From Microdochium bolleyi (taxonomy: Eukaryota > Ascomycota > Sordariomycetes > Xylariales > Microdochiaceae), in the NCBI GenBank assembly GCA_001566295.1, contig KQ964263.1, forward strand, positions 62,001 through 126,000: DNA of 64,000 nucleotides, read 5' to 3'. Shown here piece by piece: positions 9,693 to 20,011 of this stretch. The position numbers and the translations under genes are program-made. Position 1 is the first letter of the stretch. Each line of letters starts with the position of its first letter. The notes beneath the pieces were generated by a model, which did not search any database, was not told the DNA's origin, and saw only the letters and a program-made list of their open reading frames with translations.

Positions 9693-11605
9693 ATGGCCGA
9701 CAGCGTCACCCTCGAGATCCCGGGTCATGGGAGCCTCCTTGGATCTCGCCTCGGCAGCACGGTCCACAGATTCCTCAACGTGCCGTATGCCCTTCCACCT
9801 CTTGGGGAGCGAAGATGGCAGAGACCCGTACCTCTGCCTAACGACCATTTCTATGGCTCAGCAAAAGGGCCGCAAGACTGCACGAAGTACGGCGGGCTCT
9901 GTCCTCAGCCGGACTACATCATGCACGGGACCAATATCTCTGCTGTTGACGGTGTGACAGTGAGTCTTGCAGCGTTTGCCGGAAAACGCGCACGATACCA
10001 GGCTGACAACTGTAGCACTCGGAAGACTGTCTTTCATTGAACATCTGGCTTCCAGCGGCAGCGCCCCCATCTGGCAAAAAGTGGCCAGTTTACCTGTGGC
10101 TGCACGGCGGTTGGTTGCAAATGGGCAACCCCTGCATGACGGATAAGACCGATCCGTGGGAGCTTGTTGATGAAGCAGGCGCCGATATTCAGGCTGTTGT
10201 GGTCGCTGTTGGGTACCGCCTCAACATCTTCGGGTTTCTGGCCGGTGACGGGCTGTGCGGTAATTTCGGGTTCTGGGTGAGTGGACGCGCGGACCTGACG
10301 TCGCTGCCGCCGCACCAGGGCTGGCTAATCAATCCGTACACGCTGCTAGGACCAACGATGTGCGCTACAGTGGGTGCAGAAGTACATTACGCACTTTGGC
10401 GGCGACCCGAGTCGTGTGACTTTGGGGGGACTGAGCGCCGGCGCGTACTCAACGAATGCCCAGCTCCAATACGAACTGAGGCACGGATCCAAGGAAGAGC
10501 CCCTATTCCACAACATCTTCATGATCTCGAATGCCATCGCTGTAGGTTCTGAATTAAGGCTCTCTCACTGGACACACACTGACGGACTGTTAGGTACAAC
10601 CAAAATCGATCAAGGAAGGTGAGAGCACACGGGCAAGCCTAGCTTCACGAGAGTCAACTAACACCATTCAAGCTGAGGACCAACTACAGGATGTCATCAG
10701 CACTCTGAAGATTAGCTCCTCGCTTTCGCGCAGAGAGCAGCTTGACGAGCTCAGGAAGATCCCCGCGCAGGACCTTATTACCGCATTACCGTCTTTCCGA
10801 CTAGACACCTTTCGTGCTGTCACAGACGAGGATTTCATCCTCAGCAACATGATTGAGCAGCTGCGCGACGGCACGATCTCCAGTGCTTTCTGTGAGCGCG
10901 GAATGAGAATCATCATTGGTGAGGCGGAAGACGAGGTAAGGTTGATCTGCACACCCCATACCTCCTCAGGACGCTGACGCCTCGTGGCAGCAACACATGT
11001 ACGCCGCCATCAATTCGCCCTCATCATTCGAGGGCATGCAGACAGCACTGGAGAACTACTACCCTGCCGCGATCTGCGCGAAGGCCATAGAGAGATATCG
11101 TGGTGCAGAGAGCGACCCAGCAGCACTCTATGGCATCATCACATCACATCTCCAGGTTCGTTCCCCGACAAGAGCCTTTGCTCGAAGCCTTGAAAAGGGC
11201 GGCGTACCCCTGAGAGACATTTACCGGTACCGCAGCAGCTTCCGCGCGGCGTGTATGGACAAATACATTGATCCCAAACTTGGAGTAGTGAGTACAAGAC
11301 CTCTGCGGCAAATGCTGTATTTCCAGCCTCCTGACGAGCTCTGACCTGTTGGCTAGACACATGGCTGGGACATGTACGTTTGGTGGTACACGGCACGGCT
11401 CGGCTACAACGAGCAAGAGATCAAGGCTGTCAAAGATTGGCTGGGCAGCACATTGATCCCGCTGATCCATGGCCGACCATTTCAGTCTAAGTGCGCGCGA
11501 ATCGACCAGTACACAAACTTCGCCGCAGACAGCACTATCAAGGTGGTGGATGATGTGTACTGGGATGATATGATCGCACTGGACGACCTGTGTACAAAGA
11601 CGTAA
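9693..11605 (+). CDS. Type-B carboxylesterase (alpha/beta hydrolase)
   Basis: Serine hydrolase of carboxylic esters. Exons: 9693-9951, 10026-10276, 10350-10541, 10594-10618, 10673-10935, 10991-11287, 11357-11605; 511 residues, normal for the family. The start gives MADSVTLEIPGHGSLLGSRL followed by RFLNVPYALPP. Splicing forms DDCLSLNIWLP, LWLHGGW is the oxyanion-hole loop, and FGGDPSRVTLGGLSAGAYS holds the nucleophile Ser199 (GLSAG in place of the common GESAG). The late THGWDMYVWW is a candidate site for the catalytic His. Exon 4 is only 25 nt and encodes VQPKSIKE. Intron 1 uses a GTGTGA donor, which is weaker than the GTGAGT 11 nt downstream, but only this choice keeps frame. No signal peptide, so probably cytosolic. 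Convergent with the kinase gene downstream. Confidence 0.9.
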
Positions 11606-11753
11606 CGTGCTAGTGATCAAGAAAGGAGAGAAGTAGTTCCACTTGCGGTAGCCGATCTCATCTGGGCCCGTCTTCCAGAAATATACTTCTCTTTGACCAC
11701 TTCTCGTGAAAACGGGCTCTTGGCCATTCCATAGATCAAAGACCTCTAGAAAC

Positions 11754-13079
11754 TTATGATCTCGTCCCGATGTCGACGCGATCCTCCTCCACGAAGTCGC
11801 ATAGACCGTTCGGGTACTTGGCAACAAGCCTGCGAAACTCCTCGATTGCCCTGCAGTAATCAGTAGTCGTATTCCCAAATAGGTCAAGAATCAGGACTCG
11901 GCTTACAGTCTCCTCATGCGCTTATTGGCTGGCCAGCAGATAGAGACAGCGAGATCGTTGCGCCTAGTCATCTTCAGTCAAACCTCCACTAGAGTTCGAA
12001 GTTGACAGGAAGTGGAAGACTTACGCAGCATACAGTGCGTTGCGGTCGTCTACATCTTCCAGAGGATGCGAGATGCCAGCAATATGGAAGTACGCTTGAG
12101 CATGTGACTTGTTCGTCAAATACCTCTCGGCTCGCCACATGCCAAGGTCATCTGCCTCTCAGTCAGTGATCCATCGGAGAGACGCCGACGTGATGATGAC
12201 TCACACTCATTATGCCCGTAGAAAGACCCGCAATCATACAGAACGGATTTGCCCGATTCTTTGTCGAGCTGGATGTTGCCATGCCACAAGTCCCCGTGAA
12301 CCAACGAGGGCTTGAGATTTCGACCTCCCGTCTCCATCGGTCTTAGCAATCTCGGGATGACTTTGTCAATCACCTGCTTGCTGAGCAACTCCAACTCTTC
12401 ATGCGGCCCCTGTATCAACAGTTCTCTCTCCATCGTGCCAACCATAAGTCGAGTGAAGTACTCCTCCCAGGTATCGCACCAGCCGTTAACATATGGGTGG
12501 TCGCCCGCGAACGTCTTGATCGAGAACCCGAACTTTCCAGTCGGTGACAGTGAGCACTCGTGGACTTTTGCAATGATGGAGACGAGATCTGAAGCGACAG
12601 GCATCTCAGCGACCATGTCGCGGAATTCGAGCAGACAGAAGAATCGGCCCGGGCGGTTAGCGCACTCTCCAATGCCAATGGGCCGAGGCACGTTCTCAGG
12701 AGCGTGCTGATGCCAGATCTTGGTTGACTCGAACTCGCCTTGAGCCATTTCCTGTCCGCGCTCATGCATGTAGAGCTTCAAGAAGTACGATTCGCCCCCG
12801 CCGCCCTGTACTGTGACGGTAATTTTGTGGGATATTGCCCAGAAGCTCGCGCCGATGGAGGCAGCATGCTTGACTTTGCAGCCGGACGGGAGCACTTTAT
12901 TGACAGTCAGCATATAGCAAAGCCGTATGTCTTGTTTCTTCGTCCGAAATGAACTCACAGGCAAAGACATTTGGGTCTACTTCGGTGCCCTCGTAGATCT
13001 CGTCGTCAGGTATCGTGGCTGGCACGAACTCAGGATCGATCTTGACCATGGCTGGCAGAGCTGGAACGAGGAAGGGCAT
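11754..13079 (-). CDS. Fructosamine/ketosamine-3-kinase-like protein kinase-fold enzyme
   Basis: Predicted ATP-dependent kinase of the fructosamine-3-kinase family, which phosphorylates sugar residues attached to amines (protein deglycation). Exons: 13079-12959, 12894-12205, 12151-12025, 11963-11907, 11850-11754; 363 residues. An internal ATG at 13049 gives a 353-residue version with the better context. GASFWAISHKITV and SYFLKLY form the nucleotide-binding N-lobe. SLVHGDLWHGN (about residues 238-247) is the Brenner-type catalytic loop with the Asp, and VLYDCGSFYGHNEYDLGMWR is the metal-binding and family tail, completed by splicing at 12204-12152. Last exon ends DFVEEDRVDIGTRS. It lies directly downstream of the hexokinase-like gene on the same strand. 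The substrate is unproven; a role in salvage of glycated amines is inference. Confidence 0.88.
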
Positions 13080-13141
13080 CCCGGCCGCCAGCTGAACTAG
13101 CGGGAGTAAAGTTTATACCTGGGACTAAGACTGCGCTGCCA

Positions 13142-13177
<36 letters not shown>

Positions 13178-13682
13178 GAGCATGAAAACAGAATGATTGT
13201 GCGCCACCCCTCGCTTTGTCCAACGTGATCACTTGGGGGCCAGCAAACTTTGGTATTTCTGTGACTGTTGTTGGTGGCAATACCAAGTCTGTTTTGCTTC
13301 CCTTGCCGATCCATTCGCTATGGCGTCACGAAACAGAGGTGGTCTCGGCCTGTCGTTTGGTCCGGATCTGCCTATCCATGCATGCAAACACTCATGAACA
13401 TTTATCACCTCTCCCTGGGGCAGCAATCATGTCACCAACGCGCGTGAGCAGCTACGCACGACTGAAGAAGGCGGCGTCCTGCGACACTTTCGTATGCCTT
13501 ACGAGCTCCTTGGCAGTAGCTTGGAACATCCCAGGGGTCACCACCAACACCGGCGGTGTTTGTTTCGCACGGGACGGCGAACTTGGCATCAACAACAATG
13601 GTCTGATGGTCTTCTTCGGTCATTCTAAGGGTGCTGCACCCCTTCCACATTATATACAAGCTATTTTGGGAGGTGGTCATTT
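13080..13682. promoter_or_regulatory. Upstream region of the ketosamine-kinase-like gene
   Basis: 603 bp between the kinase start and the stop codon of the hexokinase-like gene. It contains the poly-G run. No other gene is seen. Confidence 0.45.
13142..13176. repeat. 35-nt poly-G homopolymer
   Basis: An uninterrupted run of 35 G on the plus strand (C on the coding strand of the kinase gene), 63 bp upstream of the kinase's first ATG. The length is exceptional for a chromosomal homopolymer and may be imprecise in the assembly. Confidence 0.95.
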
Positions 13683-15427
13683 CTATTCGTTGTCTATTCC
13701 CACTGCTTGTGCCATCAGGGCTGCGCCGACACCAGACCCATCTTTGGCCAAGCCAATTCTTATCCTACGCTCTCCCTCGGGGCCGATCTCGACGACCTCG
13801 CGGAGCGCTTCCCGCATGGCATCCTCGAACCCAGGATAGAACTCGATGAGAGAGCCATCCACGCCAATGTCTACCATCTCGCTATCCGGCGACGCATTGG
13901 AGTCCTGCCGATCTGGCGCGACTCCGTGCTTGGCAGGTGTCGATGCTGGGTCACTGTGCCAACGTGAGATGCCCACCGCACGAAGCACCTTGCGCGTGAA
14001 GAGAGAAAGGGCGTTGCAGAAGTTGAACAGCAGGTCCCGTATCGACTTTCCCTCCCGGACTGACAGTTCCTCGACCACTGTGCTGCTCTCCGACGCGCGC
14101 GCGTGAGCCTCTTTCGTCGGAAGACGGTCGGACTGGATGATGACAGCCGCGAGAGCTGTGCCGGCCAGGCGTGCAGCCCTTCTGACGATGGCAGCCGCTG
14201 ACCTGCGTATTATTTGTGCGTCCTCCAGGCTCACATCGCGAGCTGCAAGTGTTTCGGCAATAAGGCCGCGGGTCTGTTGTAGGTCGGTGGTGTCGTCGTA
14301 CTGCGCGAGCGCTGACAAGAATGAACTGTCCACACCCTCTCTGACGTGTACAGGACTCTCCGTGTCCAGAAGTAGACTCAGTGTGCCCTTTCCGCTCAAG
14401 TCGAGGATGACCAGTCTGAGCAGCTCACCAAGATAGAGGCCAGACACACGCTTCTCCAACATTTGGCCGCCGGTGTCTGTCGAGTCGGTGTCCAGTTTGT
14501 CGTCATAAGGCGTCTTGGGCAGCACCTTCATGTCATCGTCGAGACCACCCCATTCGGTGTTCATCACCATGACATCATCGGCACTCCTCCCTCTGGCTTG
14601 GTTGGCGTCTTCCGAGATCCTCGTTATGTTGCATCTTTGCTCCACGTACGCGGCATTTGTGCCTGTGCCGAAAATGACGCCCGCCAAAGTCCTGGCCGAC
14701 GATCCAGACGTGTAGGATCTAGTCAGTAGTGTGCCAACGCTGTCGTTGGCAAGCACGCAGACGCGTACGGGCAAGCTGATGTCATCGATGGCCTCCTGGA
14801 GGAGCGCACAAGGGTCCTTGCCGACAGCATCGGGGATGTCCCATCCTTTGTCCCAGTGTATGAGGGTGCCATGTGCCACAGAAGTCTGATTGCAGGCGAA
14901 GCTGAAGGTGAAGCCCAACCGGTAAGGCTCGGTGTTCGCGCTTGCGGCAGCTTGTGTGGTGTGGCCTAATTTCGCACTGGAGGCGAGAAAAGCTGCCAGT
15001 TTTGTGGCTATGAACGCAAAGAGTGGCTTGTAGTTCTCGTTGACTCTGAGCTCGAACGGCACTGCGCACTTGTCCTGCGTCACGTCGAAGGTGCCGTCGC
15101 CGTGGAGAGTGACGGAACAGATGCGACAATTTGTGCCGCCGAGGTCGACGGCCAGGAATGTGCCCTTCTCGGAGCCATCTGGTATGCTTGTGACATACGC
15201 CGGCAACTGAAACGGCTGTTGCGTTCTTAGACCGGATCCTGTAATCATGCGTTAGACTCAACATGTCCTCGACAGAAGGCGGGGAAGTGAACCATACTCA
15301 GCTGGTCGACAAGGTGTTGCGTGATGTGGTTTATCGCCCCCGTGCTAATGTCGAACAGGTTCTCAACCACACGGGCTGCATCTAGGGAGCCGTCTCCTGC
15401 GCGCTGCCTTGGCGTCGGGGCCGTCAT
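13683..15427 (-). CDS. Hexokinase-family sugar kinase, candidate N-acetylglucosamine kinase
   Basis: ATP-dependent kinase placing phosphate on C6 of a hexose or amino sugar. Exons 15427-15298 and 15238-13683; 561 residues, longer than yeast hexokinase (about 486). Motifs in order: FLAVDLGGTN (75-80 phosphate loop), LGFTFSF (151-157), VLANDSVGTLL with catalytic Asp209, VIFGTGTNAAY (233-238, ATP site), MNTEWGG with sugar-binding Glu272, SGLYLGELLRLV, and DGSLIEFYPGFEDAMREAL near the end. A polar insert of about 30 residues follows GISRWHS. All catalytic residues are kept, unlike the inactive regulatory hexokinases HxkC/HxkD of Aspergillus. The divergent sequence and the neighbouring glucosamine-6-phosphate deaminase suggest it is the GlcNAc kinase type (HXK1/NAG5 of Candida, HXK3 of Trichoderma); that substrate is inference. 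Confidence 0.9.
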
Positions 15428-15979
15428 GTCAAGGATAAGGCCAGATGGAGAACATTAGAGGGAAGAGTCGGAGAAAAGATAAGGAAAGCGTGGACCGAAG
15501 ACAGCCTGGAGCATCAGCGGGTGCTTGTTTTGTGGCTCCGGCAGTCGGGCAAGCTGGTTTCACCCTGTGGCGATCAGTCAGGGGCGGCGGCAGTTTGCCC
15601 GCTGAGCACTCTCCCCTCGGACTTTGAACAGTACGATAGCAAGGAGACGTCGATATGCTATTCGCTGCAAGGCATCCTGCTTGCGTTTGTCGGAATCAAG
15701 CTTCATGGCTGTCTGTAATGGCTATCTGTGATGGCTGGTCTGCTGCATTCGGGGCCTGAGCAAGCTCGGCCTTTCCCCGAGGCCCGGGCAAGCACGGCAA
15801 AGCCCGGCCCCTGACGCTGTCTTGCCTGCTCCTCCTCCACATTTCCAGACCCTCGATCCCCCATCCGAACTTCACCACCCATCCCCTTACTTTCCCGGCC
15901 GTCCTTCCCTCTCCCCGACCGGCAGACCACGACAACACCGCGACTACCACGGTGACACCACGTCCCGCATTCCACAAGC
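15428..15979. promoter_or_regulatory. Divergent promoter: hexokinase-like kinase and Zn2Cys6 regulator
   Basis: 552 bp between the two start codons. The stretch before the regulator is pyrimidine-rich (cctcctcc, ctctccc blocks at about 15830-15920), as is usual for fungal leaders. No gene is seen; no specific operator could be named. Confidence 0.5.
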
Positions 15980-18020
15980 ATGGCCGCCGCGCCGGCACTG
16001 GCCCAGCACGGCCCCAGACCAGGAACGGGGCCCGCGATGCCGACTCCGCCCTCCGAGCCCAAGGCGCGCAAAGCCTGCAGTGAGCACCTCTTGCCCTCGG
16101 AGCACTCCTGCTTCCCCAGATTCTGCCTCCTCTGGCCAGAGCTTGGCTGACCCACGTGGTGGCTGGGGCGCCGCACCCCCTGCCACTGCCGCTCTTTGCA
16201 GTCAACTGCCGCAAGCAGAAGATGCGCTGCACGCCAGCGAATGGCCGCAGCGACACTTGTCGGCGCTGCCATCGTGCGGGCCTGCCGTGCGTGTTCGTGC
16301 CCAGGGCCAATGCCGCGACGCTGCCAGATCTGCCAGGCCTCGACTCGAGGTCTCCTGAGGTGCCCGACGAGCACTTCAAGCGCGACGTTCTCGGGCGCCT
16401 CAGGCTGATTGAGGACTGCCTCGGCCTGTCCAGTGCGACGCCGACACTGGGCGATGGCGAGACGAGCATCTGCGAGACCGGGCACGAAACCACGGTGTCT
16501 GACTTTGCCGATGATGACATGTTCAGCGATCCTGCCATGAGTCCCCTGTGGGACGCCCTGGCCGTGTTGAGGCAGACCTGTCCTGCTGGTGCTGTGCCAG
16601 CGCCAACATGGCGGAAGGCTGCCATTGTCCAGCTGTGGTCTGCGTAGGCCTCCCTCGCTCTTCTTCCTCGTACTAGTAGTGCATTTGCCGTGATGTGCTG
16701 ACGTCAACGCACCACATAGGTTCCATGAACGCATGCCCGGGCTGCACTTCATGCCAGACAAAGAGTTGTTCTCGTCCCCATCACCAGTCCTGCTCGCCGC
16801 AATCCTCTACTGCTCCAGCACACGGGGGCCTCCTGATGTCGCAGAGGCTGCTCCTCACTACTTCACCGTCCTGTGCACAGCCATCGCGCACCTGAGCATC
16901 CCCGGCAGCGCAGTCGGCAGGGTCCCCGAGTCGCTGTCCGCAGCTAGCGAGTGGGCGTTCCAGACTGTCCTCGGGATCGTCCTCACCGGGCTCCTCACCG
17001 AGGCCAACGTGCGCGAGACCGGACTCTGGATCTCGGTGGCCTACCGCCTGCTTCTTGAGCACGCACCTGCACTGGGCGACGACTCTGCTAGGAAGTGGCG
17101 CAGGCTCTTTAGCGGCGTGCAGATTGTCGACCTCGAGCATGCCTCTCTCCATCTGTCGTGTCCTGTGATCCCAATTGAGTCCCCCTTGCCAGTACTGCAG
17201 TCCTCCCACGGTGACCAACTGTACTGGTTGTCCCGGATGATGCATGCCGGACTTAGTCACTTCACTGGCCGGAGACTGCCCACCATCTGGTCGTGCTTCA
17301 CCGATAGCGACCCGGCTCCGGTCAATGACAGTCTGACGAGCAGCCTGACGCCCGTGGACGCAGCCGTGATCCGGGACTGGGCGAGACAGCTCGACGAGTG
17401 GCTGGTCGAGTTCAGCAAGGGCCCGCAGGGTGCCGAGCAGAACCAGAAGCTCATCTTCCGGCAGTACGTGCTCCACCGGCTGGTGGTTCTGTCCATCTAC
17501 CACCCGGCGAGGGGCTGCAACCTGTGGTCGAGGAACATCTCGCCAGTCGAGCAGCACGAACTGCTACTGTCTGCACAGACGACGCTGAAGCTGCACCTGC
17601 ACGACGACACCATCTGGTCCAACTGGGATCTGGTCATGATCACATGGGCTGCGCTGATTGTGATTCAGGGCATCGAAGGCGGTGTCGGGCAAGCTGACGG
17701 TGAGTACATTTTGCTGTCTTACGCCATACTCGATTGTTGAGCTGACACTTCCCTTTCAATCAGATCTCCAAAACATCAGAGTGCACCTTGCCATGCTGAA
17801 GAGGATGACCGGACCCAACCCTGGTCTCTGCGACAAGCTCATCGCGCGCCTCGAGCAGAGCCTGCAGGGCGTCCAGACACCCCAGCCGACCACTCTAATG
17901 CACCCGGACGAGCAGCAGCAGGGTGGCCAGGGGGTCGACATCATCAACGATGGATCGCTGGACTACTCTTGGCAGATCTTCGACCACGTCAGTCTCCAGC
18001 AATTCGATCACATTCTGTGA
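15980..18020 (+). CDS. Zn(II)2Cys6 transcription factor between amino-sugar genes
   Basis: DNA-binding regulator of the fungal binuclear-cluster class. Exons: 15980-16079, 16202-16643, 16720-17699, 17764-18020; 592 residues. The first intron splits the zinc cluster: KACINCRKQKMRC is formed across it, then TCRRCHRAGLPC, giving Cys33, 36, 43, 53, 56, 63 with spacing C-x2-C-x6-C-x9-C-x2-C-x6-C. The rest is helical with a fungal-specific regulatory region and an acidic, Gln-rich tail. It is divergent from the hexokinase-like gene and convergent with glucosamine-6-phosphate deaminase (60 bp between stop codons), so it is a plausible local regulator. The known GlcNAc regulator of Trichoderma, RON1, is Ndt80-like and unrelated. 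Confidence 0.9.
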
Positions 18021-18080
18021 AATCAGACTTCTCTTCGTGACATGTGATATCGTTAGGGAACCACGTCAGAAGAACACTAG

Positions 18081-19190
18081 CTACTGGTACATGGACATAG
18101 GCATCGTCGCAGACCTGGCTGCCAGCTTTCCTGACCATTTGATCCGCGAGGCCATGTTGTCCGGCTGCAAATCGTCGAGCGCCACCGGCAACGACTCCGG
18201 CGAGTCGGGCACGACCATGACCATCGGCTCCAGCGTTTCCGATGTCGGCGTCGAGGGCTGCTGTTGTCGCATTGTCGTCTCGACTCCTCTGAAGTACTGC
18301 ATGGCAATCCGCACTGTCAGCAACAGAGCAAGAAACCAGGGGACCTGAGATAGCGACTCACCTTCACGGTCTTGACCTTCATCTCTGCCGTCGCGTCCTC
18401 ATCCACGACAACCATGCTGCACGGGTGCATCTGCAAGCACGACAGCGTGCACAGATGGCTCACCGCGCCCTCGACCGCCTGCTGCACCGCCAGCGCCTTG
18501 CCATGGCCCGTGGCGATGATGACGACCTCGCGCGCGTCCATGATGGTCTGCACGCCGACCGTCAGCGCCATGCTCGGCACGGCGTCCGCGTCCCCGCCAA
18601 AGAACCGCGCGTTGGCCCACCGCGTCTCGGCCGCGAGGGACTTCACCCGCGTGCGGCTCGCCAGGCTGGACCCGGGCTCGTTGAACGCGATGTGCCCGTC
18701 GCTGCCCACGCCGCCGAGGAACAGCTCGATCCCGCCCGCAGATCTGATCTTGGCCTCGTAGCGGACGCACTCGTCCCGCAGGCTGGCGGCGTTGCCGTCG
18801 AGGAGGTTGATGTTGGACGGCTGGATGTCGATGTGGTTGAAGAAGTGCCTGTGCATGAAGGAGTGGTATGATTCGGGATGCTCCCGGGGCAGCCCGACGT
18901 ACTCGTCCATGTTGAAGGTTACGACATCGCGGAACGAGACGCGGCCGGCGCGGTGTGCGTTGATGAGGAGCTTGTAGATTTGCACCGGGCTGCTGCCTGT
19001 GGGCAGGCCCAGGACGAAGGGATGCTCGGCTGTTGGGCTGAAGGCATTGATCCGTTCTATGAATGCACAACATAGTGTTAGGCTTTTTACACAGAAATAC
19101 ACGATGGGTGAGATCTTGAGACTAACGGATGATGTACTCTGCCACGTACGATGACGCGGTGGACGGGGTCTCACGAATGACGAGCCGCAT
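18081..19190 (-). CDS. nagB: Glucosamine-6-phosphate deaminase/isomerase
   Basis: Converts glucosamine-6-phosphate to fructose-6-phosphate and ammonia, the last step of amino-sugar catabolism, in the cytosol. Exons: 19190-19127, 19056-18362, 18296-18081; 324 residues. MRLVIRETPSTAS is the usual start. PFVLGLPTGSSPVQIYK binds phosphate, VVTFNMDEYVGLPREHPESY is the family signature with the catalytic Asp, and LFLGGVGSDGHIAFNEPGSS contains the catalytic His loop. Splicing at 18361-18297 gives VKTVKYFRGVE, as in other fungi. A C-terminal extension of about 60 residues, rich in Ser, Pro and Met, is not part of the catalytic fold. The symbol is that of the bacterial enzyme; fungal names are NAG1 or DAM1. 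Confidence 0.96.
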
Positions 19191-20011
19191 TGTGATTCGA
19201 ATTACGAGTAGAGAGATTGCAGGTACAGTCGAACAATAGAGACCTTTCAGTGGTATGGACAATAATGAGAGAATGGGACTAGAAAATAATGCCCGGGTTG
19301 CAACATGTAGAGAAAGTACCGCTGGAAAAGACTCCGATGGCCCCCGAACTAGCTACATTTCCATGGCACTGGCTTATAAGTGACAAGGACCTGGTGTTCC
19401 ACATTCAGACCACAAACGGCCGCTAACGACCGGGCCAGAAACTCGGTCTCAGCGTTTACTGAATATCAGTCTGGCATACGTCCCGGCCGGTCCGTTGAGT
19501 TGACCGCCCGTGGCCAATCGGTGGCCACATGGGGCCAAACTCACACATGGATCCAGCTGCGGGCAGCTCGGTCTGAAACAGGACAAGCTTCTGGCTCCAC
19601 TCGGCTGCCGAGGCCAAGGCCCTGGAGGAGAGTACCGGTCAAGACCGGCGCCCCGCTTCAGCGTAGCAGCCGAGACCGGGGCGGCAGCGGGACCAACTCG
19701 GCGTAATTCTCACGGTCAATGGCGAAGGGCACCGTGGCGGGCGGGAATAGCGACGTTGCCGTGCTGCAGCCTCGACTGTGTTCCTGTGTCCGACAGAGGC
19801 CTTGAAACGCTTCTGGCTGGAGCGGTGAATATTGAATACGTATCACAGCATTTGCCAAGGTTTCAGTGATTTTCAAAATCATTTTACAATTTCCAACTAA
19901 TAACCCTATGACAACAACCTGGTTTTGAAGTGGACATGCTGCCCACATCATTCTCAAATGTACAACCCTGTGGCGGGCGAGAAATACCACTGATAATGCA
20001 ACACATCACTC
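19191..20011. other. Intergenic, deaminase promoter and downstream gene's 3' flank
   Basis: 821 bp. The deaminase promoter lies on the left. No open frame here resembles a known protein and no RNA gene is seen. Confidence 0.5.

Noticed and set aside
15696..16761. Long minus-strand frames of about 310-350 codons
   Set aside because: They overlap the exons of the Zn2Cys6 regulator at 15980, whose zinc cluster and splice sites are convincing.
11754..19190. Complete N-acetylglucosamine cluster
   Set aside because: No GlcNAc-6-phosphate deacetylase, GlcNAc transporter of the NGT1 type or Ndt80-like regulator could be found in the window, so only a partial cluster is claimed.
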